Source of the DNA: Olsenella sp. oral taxon 807
GTDB taxonomy: Bacteria > Actinomycetota > Coriobacteriia > Coriobacteriales > Atopobiaceae
Direction of reading: 5' to 3'
Assembly (NCBI RefSeq): GCF_001189515.2
Contig: NZ_CP012069.2
Location: 2,294,001 to 2,358,000 of the forward strand
Length of the DNA: 64,000 nucleotides
Shown here: one piece after another, positions 44,131 through 52,893 of the stretch
How positions within the stretch are numbered: position 1 is the first letter of the stretch
Layout: every line of letters starts with the position of its first letter
The notes under the pieces: model-generated
Told to the model about the DNA's origin: nothing
Database searches by the model: none
What the model saw: only the letters and a program-made list of their open reading frames with translations
Program-made: the position numbers and the translations under genes

Positions 44131-45375
44131 CTATGGCTTCTTCTCCGTCGTGAAGGCGATGGTCCCCTTTGTGATTCGCACGCCGTCCAGCGTGTGGGTG
44201 ACGTCGTCGTGGCCCTGGCCCTGGTTCTGACCCTGGTTCCTGGCGTCCCTCGCCGTCCTCTCGGCGTCCTCTATGCGTCTCTCGAGCGTGGCCACGGTCA
44301 TCCCGAGCCCCCAGACGCTCCCTATGGTGACGGTGGCTCCGCCCTTGAGCTCGTCCACGGACAGCCTGGTGACACGTGCCTCGACCCTGAGGGGGCGTCC
44401 CTCGAAGAAGCCGCCGTCCACGCACTGCACGACGTCCCCGAGGCGCAGGCCCGACACGTCCATGCCCGCATCGGCAAGGCCCGCCAGCGTGGCCTCGTAC
44501 GTGACCTTTGGCGTGGTCTCGCGCGCCAGCACCGACCTCGCCCACGCAAGGAGCGTGGCGGCGTCGGCGGCGTTCTCGTTGGTGATGACCTTGGTCGGGT
44601 ACTCCCACCCGCCCGAGCCGTCGGGCATCCTCGTCACGGCCGCCACCTCGTCGCTCTGCAGCCACTCGACGCCCCCGTTGGCGTCCGCTATCGTGACGCG
44701 CCTCCCATCCGACCCCCCGCCCTTGCCGAGCGGGAGCACGCGGCAGCAGAGCGTGTCCTCGGAGACCCTGCGGCGGATGCCGGAGACGCCGCCGTCCCAG
44801 TCGAGCCTCCTAGCGGGGGCCTGCCCCTCGGGCGCGGCGAGCAGCGAGAGCGCCCTTCTCACCACCCCGGTTGCTCCGACGGCGACGTCGGGCCTCAGCT
44901 CGCCTCCCCAGGTCCCCAGGACGTCCTGCACGGACCTCCACGAGGTCTGCCAGCGGAAGTCCCCGGACCCGGTCCCGCCCTGGGTCACCTCGCCCACGGA
45001 CCACCGGCGGGTGGGCGACAGGGCGGCCGCCAGGGCGGACGCGGCGCCGGCGCCGTTCCCGGGACCCTCGGCGGTCACGACGCGGCCCTCCAGGTCGTGC
45101 TGCACGCTCCACTCGCAGTGGTAGGTCCCGACGGCCGAGGCGCCGGAGTCGTGCGACTCGTCGGATCCGACGACGACGTGCTCACGCCACGCGCCCGTGG
45201 CGCCTCGCGTCAGCACGCGCTGGCCCTTTGAGAGCGCCGCCGTGGTCTTGACCTCCAGGGAGCGCGTCCCGCCCAGCTCCTCGGTGCGCTCCAGCCCCAT
45301 GACCTCGGAGGCCGACAGCTCCCGCAGCGGCACGTCTTCGTGAGAGTAGACGAGCACCCTCGGCATCTCGCGCAT
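44131..45375 (-). CDS. Prophage tail protein, tail-associated endopeptidase-like (Tal)
   Basis: Protein of 414 residues directly after the distal tail gene, the place of Tal proteins. The first half resembles prophage tail endopeptidase N-domains (REMPRVLVYSHEDVPLRELS, hub-like beta domains), with WQTSWRSVQDVLGTWGGELR and YEATLAGLADAGMDVSGLRL typical of hub proteins. The C-terminus has a coiled coil and a QGQNQGQ stretch. A peptidase domain is not visible, so enzyme activity is not claimed. AGGTGGCTGTAG precedes the ATG. Confidence 0.7.
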   Translation of the reverse strand: MREMPRVLVYSHEDVPLRELSASEVMGLERTEELGGTRSLEVKTTAALSKGQRVLTRGATGAWREHVVVGSDESHDSGASAVGTYHCEWSVQHDLEGRVVTAEGPGNGAGAASALAAALSPTRRWSVGEVTQGGTGSGDFRWQTSWRSVQDVLGTWGGELRPDVAVGATGVVRRALSLLAAPEGQAPARRLDWDGGVSGIRRRVSEDTLCCRVLPLGKGGGSDGRRVTIADANGGVEWLQSDEVAAVTRMPDGSGGWEYPTKVITNENAADAATLLAWARSVLARETTPKVTYEATLAGLADAGMDVSGLRLGDVVQCVDGGFFEGRPLRVEARVTRLSVDELKGGATVTIGSVWGLGMTVATLERRIEDAERTARDARNQGQNQGQGHDDVTHTLDGVRITKGTIAFTTEKKP

Positions 45376-46107
45376 CTACAGCCACCTCTCGTGCCATGTG
45401 ACGGTCGCGCTGCCCGTCCCGCTCGCGATGGACATGGCCTGCGCCCCGGGAGGCAGGGAGGGCCAGTCGCTGTCGAGCGTCGGCAGCGCGAGCCGCCCGT
45501 CCACGGCACACGTCCGGCTCCCGCAGTCGATGTCCACGCCATGCCCGCCGGGGCCGTCCAGGGCGACCGCCAGCGCGCGGCCGCCGATCAGGAGGCCGAG
45601 GGTCCCGTCGGCGCCGGGCCGGGCGCCGACGACCGTCACCCTCGGCCTGGCGGGGAAGGTGCCCCCGATCGTGGCGGTGACGGTCGGGCCCGACAGGGAC
45701 GCCGAGCACTGCGCGCCATACATGACCGGGTCGGCGCAGAGGAGCGTCACGTTCACCGAGACGGACTCGTCGTAGCTCCTGACCTCGCGCTCTCCGGTCG
45801 GCTGGGCGAGCCGCCACAGGCCACCGTCGTCGCCGAAGGACAGCCTGCGCTCGACCCCCCTCGGGAAGGTCGCCGCGATCTCGCGCACGGCCCTCTGCTG
45901 GTCCTCCCAGCCGACGGCGACGGCCCAGACGCGCATTGACACCTCGGGGACCCCGTAGCGGGCTCCCCTCACGACGACGCCGTCCCTGCCGGGCGCGTCG
46001 TCGGTGTCGACGATCACCCTCGGCAGTGGTCGCACGACGTCCGTCACCACCCAGCGGTCCGTGAGGACCACGCCCCCGTAGGTCACCGACGTCACTGCGT
46101 CGCCCAT
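45376..46107 (-). CDS. Prophage distal tail protein (Dit)
   Basis: Protein of 243 residues, matching siphovirus Dit in size and position right after the tape measure protein. The N-terminus SVTYGGVVLTDRWVVTDVVR and DAPGRDGVVVRG are like the sipho_tail domain; PMRVWAV and REIAATFP follow. Dit forms the hexameric ring at the tail end onto which the hub assembles. It overlaps the tape measure stop by 16 bp. Confidence 0.8.
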   Translation of the reverse strand: MGDAVTSVTYGGVVLTDRWVVTDVVRPLPRVIVDTDDAPGRDGVVVRGARYGVPEVSMRVWAVAVGWEDQQRAVREIAATFPRGVERRLSFGDDGGLWRLAQPTGEREVRSYDESVSVNVTLLCADPVMYGAQCSASLSGPTVTATIGGTFPARPRVTVVGARPGADGTLGLLIGGRALAVALDGPGGHGVDIDCGSRTCAVDGRLALPTLDSDWPSLPPGAQAMSIASGTGSATVTWHERWL

Positions 46108-48488
46108 GTGGTGCCACCCGCCCTCCTGGACCGCCCGATCAGGGTGTTGAGCCTGTCGGCGATCCGCTCCACGTCGGCCTCCTCGCGCACGACGAGGCTG
46201 CTCACGTTGACGGTGACGCCGTCCTGGCCGCCCCCGACGCCAAGCTGCCCGAGGGCCTCGACGATGAAGCCGACGAGCCTGTCGACCGGGACCACGGCCT
46301 CGGGCCCCGCCTCGCCGCCGCCCATGGCCCTGCCTCCGGCGACGCCGAACAGCGTCGGCCTCGTGAGGAGCGCGCCCCTGGCGTACCAGTCGATGCCGAT
46401 CGACGGCACGGAGAAGTGGGCCGGGTCGAGGTTAAGCTCGCCCGAGACCGAGAAGTGCGGGAGCGGTATGTGCGGCCACTCTATGTGGAGGCCCCTGAAG
46501 AGGCCCGCCACGGCGTCGAGGCCCCCGGCCACGGCGTCGCGAAGGCCGTCCATCCTGCCCCCCACCAGGGACGAGAGGGCGGAGAGGGCCCCCTCGGCGA
46601 TGCCGGGGACGCCGCCCAGGATGGCCCCGAAGTGGCCGACGATGCCGTTCAGGACCCCCACGACGGCCCCGGACAGGCCGTTCAGGATCCCGAGGACGGC
46701 CTCCTGCATGCCGCCCATCGCGGTCCTCGCGCCCTCCGCCGCCATCGACCAGTCGCCGGTGAAGACGCCGACCAGGACGCCGAGGACGGTCTCTATGACC
46801 CCCACGGCGGCGGTCACGGCGCCTGCGACCACCTGCATCGCGCCGGACACGAGCGCGCCCGCCACCTGGAAGGCGGCCCCGAGGGCGTTGAGCGCGAGCG
46901 ACGCGACCAGCTGCAGGGCCGGTCCGAGCACGCCCGCCAGGGCCTGGGCCACCGACGCGACGAGCCCCGCCAGCGTCTGGAGGGAGGGGCCGAGCGTCGC
47001 CTGCGCGCTCGCCGCGACCTCGCCGAGGGTCTGGGAGACCACGGAGAGGGCGCCTCGGGCCGACTCGACGACCGGGCCGAGGGTGGACTGGACCCACTCG
47101 GCGACGGGCCTGAGCCCGTCGAGGGCAGACCCGCCGCCCTCGGCCATCCCCGACAGGCCGCGCGCCAGCTCGGATATGACGCCCGCCGCCGCCCCGATCG
47201 CGGCGGCGAGCCCCTGCCCCAGGGCCTGCACGAGCGGCTGGAGGGCGTCCAGTGCCGCCTTGGCGGCGGGGCCCACGACGTCGATGACGGCCCTCCCCAG
47301 CTCGCCGAGCGAGTCGAGGAGCGACCCGAAGGCCTCCTGCAGGGGCGGGCACACGGCCGTGAGGCCCACGAGCGCCGCCGCCGCTATGCCGACCGGCCCC
47401 CCCAGCGCGGAGAGCAGCGACGTCACGGGACCGAGCAGCGGCCCCACCATGGGCAGGCCGGCGAGCACGGGCGCGAGGCCCGAGGCCGCGAAGGCGGCGA
47501 GTCCCGCCACCACGGGCGCCAGAGCCGGCATCACGGGGCCCAGCGCGGAGGAGACGCCGTCTATGGCCGGGCCCAGCTGCTTCATGAGCCCGACCACGCC
47601 CTGTATCACGGGCGTGGCGAGCGGCTCCGTCATGCGGGAGAGCGCGCTGCCGACGTTCGCGACGGCGCCCTCCAGCGTGTCGCCCGAGGACTTGGCGGCG
47701 TCGCCGAGCCCCTCCCTCATGGCGTCGGAGAAGGTCTTGAAGTCGATCTGGCCAGAGGAGACCATGTCGGAGACCTCGGCGGTCGTCTTGTGCAGGTGGT
47801 CGGCCAGGAGCTGCAGCACCGGCACGCCGGAGCTCGTGAGCTGCAGCATGTCGTCGCCCATGAGCTTGCCCCGGGCCGCGACCGACGAGAAGATGACGCC
47901 GACGTCGTTGAAGCCCCGCCCGGAGGCCGCCGCCGCGTTCGCCACGGCCTGGAGGCTGTTGGTCATGTCCTCGCCGCTCCTGATGCCGGCCGCCGAGAGC
48001 GTGGCGGCGGCCGTCGCCGCGTCGCCCAGGCCGTAGGCCGTGCCCCTGACCGCCGTGGTGGCGGAGTCCATGATGCTCTGGATGTCCGCCGCGTCGTGGC
48101 CGAAGCCCGCGAGCTTCTTCTTGGCGTTGTCGATGGCCAGTGCGCGGTCGAACCCGCCCTTGACCGCTATGCCCGCGACCGCCGTCGCCCCGGCCTGGCC
48201 TATGGACCCGAGCGCGCCGACGAGCTGCGTGGCGTTCTCCCTGACCGCCCCGAGGGCGGCCCCGGCGCCCGAGCCCATGCGCCCGAGCGCGGAGGACGCC
48301 CTGTCCCTTGCGCGCTCCCACGCCGAGCCGGTCGCGTCGGCCGCCCGCCCCACCTCCGAGGAGGCGGCAGACGACGTCTCGGAGCACTTGGCCCTGAGCG
48401 CGTCGAGGGACGACTGGGCCCCCTGCACGCCCGCCTCGAAGCCGGAGCTGTCCGCCGTGATCTTGGCGGAGAGGGTGTAGTCCGACAT
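46092..48488 (-). CDS. Prophage tail tape measure protein
   Basis: Long Ala/Gly-rich helical protein, 798 residues, setting tail length. The start MSDYTLSAKITADSSGFEAG and the phage tail fold FKTFSDAMREGLGDAAKSSG are typical of the TP901 tape-measure family, followed by long hydrophobic helical segments (VAGIAVKGGFDRA, VGLMKQLGPAI) and a C-terminal hydrophobic and conserved region (SVPSIGIDWYARGALLTRPT, FGVAGGRAMGGGEAGPEAVV). A 642-residue plus-strand frame lies opposite but has no family resemblance. GGGGAGGGAG precedes the ATG. Confidence 0.93.
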   Translation of the reverse strand: MSDYTLSAKITADSSGFEAGVQGAQSSLDALRAKCSETSSAASSEVGRAADATGSAWERARDRASSALGRMGSGAGAALGAVRENATQLVGALGSIGQAGATAVAGIAVKGGFDRALAIDNAKKKLAGFGHDAADIQSIMDSATTAVRGTAYGLGDAATAAATLSAAGIRSGEDMTNSLQAVANAAAASGRGFNDVGVIFSSVAARGKLMGDDMLQLTSSGVPVLQLLADHLHKTTAEVSDMVSSGQIDFKTFSDAMREGLGDAAKSSGDTLEGAVANVGSALSRMTEPLATPVIQGVVGLMKQLGPAIDGVSSALGPVMPALAPVVAGLAAFAASGLAPVLAGLPMVGPLLGPVTSLLSALGGPVGIAAAALVGLTAVCPPLQEAFGSLLDSLGELGRAVIDVVGPAAKAALDALQPLVQALGQGLAAAIGAAAGVISELARGLSGMAEGGGSALDGLRPVAEWVQSTLGPVVESARGALSVVSQTLGEVAASAQATLGPSLQTLAGLVASVAQALAGVLGPALQLVASLALNALGAAFQVAGALVSGAMQVVAGAVTAAVGVIETVLGVLVGVFTGDWSMAAEGARTAMGGMQEAVLGILNGLSGAVVGVLNGIVGHFGAILGGVPGIAEGALSALSSLVGGRMDGLRDAVAGGLDAVAGLFRGLHIEWPHIPLPHFSVSGELNLDPAHFSVPSIGIDWYARGALLTRPTLFGVAGGRAMGGGEAGPEAVVPVDRLVGFIVEALGQLGVGGGQDGVTVNVSSLVVREEADVERIADRLNTLIGRSRRAGGTTWATQ

Positions 48489-48498
48489 CTCCCTCCCC

Positions 48499-49172
48499 TC
48501 AGCCCATATGGGCCGCTATGTCCCTCATCTTTCCGACGGCCTCGCCGTGCCCCATGGCCTGCCCCCGCGAGGCGTCCTCGTAGAGCGGCAGCGGGTCGCC
48601 CCCCTTCCTGCGAAGGGCGTTCGCCAGCGCGTTCGCCACTGCGTCGCGCACGGCCTCCGTCGCCCTGACGTCCCTGTCCTCGACGGCCCTGGCGAGCAGG
48701 ACCCTCTGGGCGTCGGTGAGAGACCCCCACTGCTCGGGGGTCCACCCAAGGCGCGCGGCCACCACGGCCCACTCGGCGTCACCGGCGTGGGCGCCCGGGA
48801 CGTCGGCGGCCCAGTCGTGCCTGGCCGATGAGACCCCGAGGCGCCTCAGGCGGGGGCGCCGGAGGCCTACCGGAATAAAAAACCGCAGTCCCTGAGGATC
48901 GCGGAGGAGACCATCTCCATGGCCGAGGACAGGCCGCGCTCGGCCACGTAGTCGCCCGCGATCCCCATGGCCCTGCCTGGGGCCGCCCACGCGGACGTCC
49001 CGGCCTCCCTCATCCCGTAGGCCATGAGGGAGCGCGCCTCCGCAAGGGTCGGCGTCCGGCTCAGGACCTCGATGACGCTCCTCTTGAGCGCCGCCTCCAG
49101 CATGTCGATGCGCCTTGCCGCGTACGCGAGCTCCCAGGTCGTCCCGTCCCACTCGAACGTCGTCGTCTCCAT
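48499..49172 (-). CDS. Tail assembly chaperone fusion made by -1 frameshift (gpGT-like)
   Basis: Expected product of about 224 residues: the 101-residue upstream ORF continued into the -1 frame at the slippery heptamer. The downstream part has no start codon of its own near its beginning and reads IPVGLRRPRLRRLGV, then EWAVVAARLGWTPEQWGSLT and a C-terminal helical region. It is shared in layout with lambda G/GT and the two-ORF chaperones of Gram-positive siphophages, which both load the tape measure protein encoded next. Confidence 0.75.
48867..49172 (-). CDS. Tail assembly chaperone, upstream ORF (gpG-like)
   Basis: Protein of 101 residues starting METTTFEWDGTTWELAYAAR with GGGGAC upstream, in the position between major tail protein and tape measure. 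It ends with RDCGFLFR just after the slippery TTTTTTA heptamer; ribosomes that do not shift stop at the TAG at 48867. Helical, as expected for a tape measure chaperone. The frame extends 28 codons upstream of 49172 in basic sequence unlike the family. Confidence 0.78.
   Translation of the reverse strand: METTTFEWDGTTWELAYAARRIDMLEAALKRSVIEVLSRTPTLAEARSLMAYGMREAGTSAWAAPGRAMGIAGDYVAERGLSSAMEMVSSAILRDCGFLFR
48876..48882 (-). promoter_or_regulatory. Slippery heptamer T TTT TTA for -1 frameshifting
   Basis: In the zero frame the codons are GGT TTT TTA TTC CGG TAG, so T-TTT-TTA matches the X-XXY-YYZ rule and lies 6 bases before the stop. Slipping back one base opens the frame ATT CCG GTA GGC that runs on to 48499. 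The plus-strand string is taaaaaa. Confidence 0.82.
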
Positions 49173-49183
49173 GTCCCCTCCCG

Positions 49184-49720
49184 TCACCTTCCGCGATTCG
49201 AGGGCTTGGCGGTCGCCTTGCCCTTCGCCTCGGCGTCGAGGTCGAACCACGTCCACTTGCCAGCGCCCGTGAGGGTGACGGAGATCGATATCACGTCGTC
49301 GGACGGGCTGTCGTCCTCGTACTTCGTGACGAACGCAAGGCCGCCGCCCCGTGGCGGGTAGTCCCTCTCGTCGTCGTAGACCTGCTTGACGCAGAGAACA
49401 CTCCCGTTATCGAACGCCTGGCGGATCAGCCTGTTCGACTCCGCGTCCATGACGTGGACGGTCTCCAGGGACAGCTCCCAGCTCCTCGTGGAAGGGCGGC
49501 TCGTCTGCCAGCTGCCCCGCCTGTCCTTGGTGGAGTAGCTCACCGTCTCGGCGGAGAGCGACAGCTTCGAGTCCTTCTCGCCGTCTATCGCGAGGAGCTT
49601 GTCTCCGACGCTATTGAAGATGCAGGTGAGGACGTAGGCCCCGTCGGTGGCCGACGCGCCCCCGTCGAACTTGCAGTACGCTCCCGAGTCGTTGTTCTTG
49701 CTGTAGTCTGGTTCGGGCAT
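49184..49720 (-). CDS. Prophage major tail protein
   Basis: Protein of 178 residues starting MPEPDYSKNNDSGAYCKFDG, with KLSLSAETVSYSTKDRRGSW, then a Thr/Ser-rich beta-strand pattern and SISVTLTGAGKWTWFDLDA near the end. This is the TP901-1-type major tail protein layout; it forms the tail tube. GGAGGGGCGCCG precedes the ATG. It sits between the head-tail connectors and the tail chaperones, as expected. Confidence 0.82.
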   Translation of the reverse strand: MPEPDYSKNNDSGAYCKFDGGASATDGAYVLTCIFNSVGDKLLAIDGEKDSKLSLSAETVSYSTKDRRGSWQTSRPSTRSWELSLETVHVMDAESNRLIRQAFDNGSVLCVKQVYDDERDYPPRGGGLAFVTKYEDDSPSDDVISISVTLTGAGKWTWFDLDAEAKGKATAKPSNRGR

Positions 49721-49750
49721 CGGCGCCCCTCCTAACTGCGGCCATGGCCG

Positions 49751-50167
49751 CTACTTGACCATGAGCCCGTAGCTCACGGTGACCTCGTACGCCACGATCG
49801 CGTGCCACTCGCCGGTCGGGTCGCGCTTCACGCTCTGGAGCCCCATGTCGTCCTGCCGGACGAGGCAGAACGGGCGCGGCAGCTCCACGTCCGCCTCCAT
49901 GGCCTCCTGCAGCGCCCACACCATTGAGAGCGCCGCCTCGCTCGTCCTGGACGGGGCGGAGATCGCGTGCACCTGGAGCTCGTACACGTCGATCCTCAGG
50001 CTCTTGGACCTCTCCGGGCGCATCCCCGTGAGCGAGACCGAGTAGAGCGGGCTCCTCTCGTCGCCGGGGTCGAGGACGCACCTCACCCCCGTGCCACCCG
50101 ACACCCTCGCGACCACGGCGGCCACGAGGTCCACCGGCGACAGCCTCCTGAGCGCGCGCCTGCTCAT
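49751..50167 (-). CDS. Prophage tail terminator / tail completion protein
   Basis: Protein of 138 residues, MSRRALRRLSPVDLVAAVVA onward, ending TGEWHAIVAYEVTVSYGLMV. The size, fold pattern (helix, strands, and a final strand pair) and location between the gp10-like protein and the major tail protein fit the tail-terminator role that caps the tail tube. Assignment is mainly positional. Its start overlaps the upstream stop (ATGA). Confidence 0.6.
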   Translation of the reverse strand: MSRRALRRLSPVDLVAAVVARVSGGTGVRCVLDPGDERSPLYSVSLTGMRPERSKSLRIDVYELQVHAISAPSRTSEAALSMVWALQEAMEADVELPRPFCLVRQDDMGLQSVKRDPTGEWHAIVAYEVTVSYGLMVK

Positions 50168-50559
50168 AGCCCCTGCCTCCTCATGTGCTCGTCGAACCTG
50201 CGTCTCATCACCGACCTCGCGGCCGCCACCTCCTCAGAGAGGAAGTGCTGCCCCTCCACGTACGGGGCCCTGAGCGCCTTGCCGAGCCTTGGCACGTACT
50301 GGCCGACGTTCTGGCGGTGGCCGTACTCGACGTGGGGGGCGTAGTCGGCCACGTAGCCGACGTAGCCGGTGCTCGCGTCCTCCACTCGCTGCCTCAGCGA
50401 GTTCAGGAGGCTCCCCGTCTCCCTCGGCGTGATCGCCTTGAGGTCCTCGGCCATCTGGCTCACCGTGGCCCTCACCACGGACTCGCACGTCACCCGCCGG
50501 AGCTCGTCGAGCCTCTCTCCGAGGCCCCCGTCGTCCAGCGTCACCGACACCGCGCTCAC
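50164..50559 (-). CDS. HK97 gp10-like head-tail joining protein
   Basis: Protein of 131 residues. The block AITPRETGSLLNSLRQRVED then GYVGYVADYAPHVEYGHRQN is the diagnostic gp10/HK97 family signature (ADYAPHVEYG). It helps join tail to head. The GTG start at 50559 overlaps the upstream stop codon, and LQ-type alternative starts exist a few codons further in. Confidence 0.85.
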   Translation of the reverse strand: MSAVSVTLDDGGLGERLDELRRVTCESVVRATVSQMAEDLKAITPRETGSLLNSLRQRVEDASTGYVGYVADYAPHVEYGHRQNVGQYVPRLGKALRAPYVEGQHFLSEEVAAARSVMRRRFDEHMRRQGL

Positions 50560-50876
50560 ACCATCTCCCCCTTCTGCCTCGCGCAGTGGACCGCCCTGCG
50601 CCTGCCGACGTCTGAGACCTGCACGACCTCGTATGCCCTCGCGTCTCCCCCCGTCGCAGGGAAGCGGACGAGCGCGGCCCTGCGCACGGTCGCCAGGGCC
50701 GCCGTCGTCACGAGCGTGAGGTCGCAGGCAAGGTAGCCGTTGCCCTCCTCGGCGGCGGCCGTCTGGGTCCACGGGGCCGCCCTCGCGCGCACCCTGCCGA
50801 GGCTGCGCCGCTCGGTCACGCGGTTGCCCAGGCGGTCCCTCCTGCCGGTGTCGGCCAGCTCGAAGAGCTCGGCCAT
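50556..50876 (-). CDS. Prophage head closure (head-tail adaptor) protein
   Basis: Protein of 106 residues beginning MAELFELADTGRRDRLGNRV, beta-rich, ending ARAYEVVQVSDVGRRRAVHC then ARQKGEMV. The order connector, closure protein, gp10, terminator is the standard siphovirus order, and length agrees with SPP1 gp16/HK97 head-closure proteins. The frame extends further upstream over the connector gene, which is ignored. ATG 50876 has GAGGTGGCGC upstream. Confidence 0.68.
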   Translation of the reverse strand: MAELFELADTGRRDRLGNRVTERRSLGRVRARAAPWTQTAAAEEGNGYLACDLTLVTTAALATVRRAALVRFPATGGDARAYEVVQVSDVGRRRAVHCARQKGEMV

Positions 50877-50884
50877 GCGCCACC

Positions 50885-51238
50885 TCACAGGAACCTCACC
50901 GAGGGGAGCAGCGACGTGCCGTCCGCGCGGGCCATGTCGGCGAGCGCGGAGAGCTCCCGGTCGTACTCGGCCAGGAGGTCGTCGGAGAACGCGACCGACA
51001 TGGACGCGCCTGTGCCCTGGCCCTCGGTCTCCGAGGAGATCCCCTCGTCGAACCGGCGGTTCACGGCCTTCACCGTCGCGTCCACCACGATCGACTCGGC
51101 TGGCGCCGGGAGGGACGCGACGCCCATGCGGGCGCACGCGCGGTCCGAGAGCGACCGTATGGCCTCGGAGAGCCACCCGTCGCTCGGCACGTCCTCCCAC
51201 GCGTCCAGCCTGGCCCTCACGCGCTCCAGGATCGCCAT
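50885..51238 (-). CDS. Prophage head-tail connector protein (gp6/gp15-like)
   Basis: Helical protein of 117 residues (MAILERVRARLDAWEDVPSD, VDATVKAVNRRFDEGISSET, SVAFSDDLLAEYDRELSALA). The last block is like the family end where a conserved Arg/Leu-rich tail binds the portal. It sits between capsid and closure protein, the connector position. The frame upstream overlaps the capsid gene; ATG 51238 follows AGGTGGCTCC-like sequence (ggtggctcc). Confidence 0.7.
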   Translation of the reverse strand: MAILERVRARLDAWEDVPSDGWLSEAIRSLSDRACARMGVASLPAPAESIVVDATVKAVNRRFDEGISSETEGQGTGASMSVAFSDDLLAEYDRELSALADMARADGTSLLPSVRFL

Positions 51239-51249
51239 GGAGCCACCCC

Positions 51250-52158
51250 CTAGCTGATCGTCCCCTTGAGGACGGCGTCGGAGATCTCGGGGAAGACCTT
51301 CATGCCGCCCATGAGGAGCGTGTCGATGGTCGCGTTGGTGGTCACGACGGAGTGCGTCATGCCCACGAGGCCGGTCGCGTCGGACGTGAGCCCAAAGGTC
51401 TGCGAGAGGCCGCTGCCGTTCGCGGGCGTGTAGGCCACGACGACGTTCCTGGCGGCGGTGCCGAAGACGCTGCCCGCCGTCACCTTGGCGCTCGTGAAGG
51501 TCGTTCCGAGGCCGAGGAAGTCCTTGAGGTAGCCCATCCCGAAGGCGCTCTGGGTGGTCACGGTCGCGGTCCCGAGGTACTTGGCCACGTCGGTGGGGTT
51601 CACGAAGAAGACGAACGGGCTGACCGCCCCGTCGTCGATGTCCCCGAACCCGTCGTAGTCCTCGAAGATGGTGTTGAGCGCGCCCCACATGCTTGCGAGC
51701 GCGGCCTGGAGGCCGGCCCCGGCGGGCGCGGTCTTGGTCGTCCCGGTGATCGCGGAGAGCAGGTCGGCCTTGACCAGGCCCTGCACGCCCGACACGAACT
51801 TCGCGTCGGTGCCGTTGATCGCGCGGTCGCGCCCCTTGGACTGGATCGCCTCGGCGGAGGTGTTACGGCGCCACTTCCTGAGGTTGATGGCGTGTGTCTG
51901 GTCGAGCGTGCGGCTGACCTTGGAGAGCGGGATGTACTCACCCTCGGCGACGTTGCCGTCCTTGATGTCCGTGGTGTACTTGTAGGTCTTCACGGTCCCG
52001 CCGTCCGCGACCGGCATCAGGTCCGAGAGGCCGAGCAGCCTCTGCAGGCGGCGGACGCCGGTGGTGAAGCGGTTCACGTAGTCGATCGAGATCTCCGGCG
52101 CGAGGTCAGTGGACTTCGTGCCTCCGGCCTCCGGGTAGGATACGGGCGTGTTGGGCAT
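51250..52158 (-). CDS. Prophage major capsid protein
   Basis: Protein of 302 residues starting MPNTPVSYPEAGGTKSTDLA, with FTTGVRRLQRLLGLSDLMPV, YKYTTDIKDGNVAEGEYIPL and a long alpha/beta region ending FPEISDAVLKGTIS. The size, absence of a membrane helix and position after the scaffold match the HK97-fold capsid group of SPP1-like and DUF-type phages. ATG 52158 follows AGAAGGGGGCAAGC. The frame remains open upstream over the scaffold gene; that portion is not real. Confidence 0.87.
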   Translation of the reverse strand: MPNTPVSYPEAGGTKSTDLAPEISIDYVNRFTTGVRRLQRLLGLSDLMPVADGGTVKTYKYTTDIKDGNVAEGEYIPLSKVSRTLDQTHAINLRKWRRNTSAEAIQSKGRDRAINGTDAKFVSGVQGLVKADLLSAITGTTKTAPAGAGLQAALASMWGALNTIFEDYDGFGDIDDGAVSPFVFFVNPTDVAKYLGTATVTTQSAFGMGYLKDFLGLGTTFTSAKVTAGSVFGTAARNVVVAYTPANGSGLSQTFGLTSDATGLVGMTHSVVTTNATIDTLLMGGMKVFPEISDAVLKGTIS

Positions 52159-52177
52159 GCTTGCCCCCTTCTGTGTG

Positions 52178-52780
52178 TCATTGTCTGCTGGTGAAAAAGA
52201 GCTCCGGGTGCTCCCTGATGGCCCTCTGGCGGGCCTCGGTGTCCTCGATCTTGAGGATGTCGACCCTGGTGGGGGACTTGGCGGCCCCGCCCGACCTGGG
52301 GGCGGTGCCCGAGAGGCGCGCCCTGACGGCGGCGTCCACGGCCCCCTCGAAGGCGTCTGCGAAGGCATCCACGGCCCTCTTGGTGTCCTCGGCCGTCTCG
52401 CCCACGAGCGTGCCCACGAGCTCGTCGGGCACGCTGATGCCGCGATCGGAGAGCTGCCTGCGCGACTCGGCGACCATGCCGGAGACCGACTTCTCGCGCT
52501 CCAGCTCGTCGAGGCGCCTCTGCAGCTGGTCGCGCTCGTACTCGGCCCTCTGCGTCGCGTTCATCTCCGCGAGCTTGGCCGCCTCGGCGACCTTGGCCTC
52601 ATGCTGCTCCCGCCACTTGGCGAACTTCTTCGAGATGATCGCGTCCACGTCGGCGTCGGTGTACCTCGCCTGCTGCTGGGTCGCGCCCTGCTGGTTCGCG
52701 CCCTGCTGAGCTCCCGCCTGGTCCTGCTGCTGGGCGCCGTCGCCACTTGCCTGGACCTGCTGGCCCTCCTGTCCTGCCAT
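52178..52780 (-). CDS. Prophage scaffold protein (DUF4355-type)
   Basis: Protein of 200 residues. A Gln/Gly/Ala-rich N-terminus is followed by a charged coiled-coil-like region (VDAIISKKFAKWREQHEAKV, ATQRAEYERDQLQRRLDELE) and a helical C-terminus (RVDILKIEDTEARQRAIREH). This is the normal make-up of capsid scaffolding proteins placed before the capsid gene. Start at ATG 52780; its stop is 19 bp from the capsid start. Confidence 0.82.
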   Translation of the reverse strand: MAGQEGQQVQASGDGAQQQDQAGAQQGANQQGATQQQARYTDADVDAIISKKFAKWREQHEAKVAEAAKLAEMNATQRAEYERDQLQRRLDELEREKSVSGMVAESRRQLSDRGISVPDELVGTLVGETAEDTKRAVDAFADAFEGAVDAAVRARLSGTAPRSGGAAKSPTRVDILKIEDTEARQRAIREHPELFFTSRQ

Positions 52781-52893
52781 CAGTCACACTCCCTGTCCCC
52801 GCATGTCACGGCCCTGCGGCTCGGCCTTCGTCACGGTGCCTTTATCGTCGTCACGTCTCGGACGCGCGGGTGGGCCTCCCTCCCGGGCGACCC

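Noticed and set aside
46108-48036. 642-residue plus-strand ORF
   Set aside because: It is antisense to the tape measure gene; composition is that of a GC-rich shadow frame (Arg/Pro/Ser/Thr-rich), and there is no family resemblance.
46416-48668. 750-residue plus-strand ORF
   Set aside because: Same region as the tape measure gene; a second GC-rich antisense frame without motifs. Both cannot be real and neither has a ribosome site.
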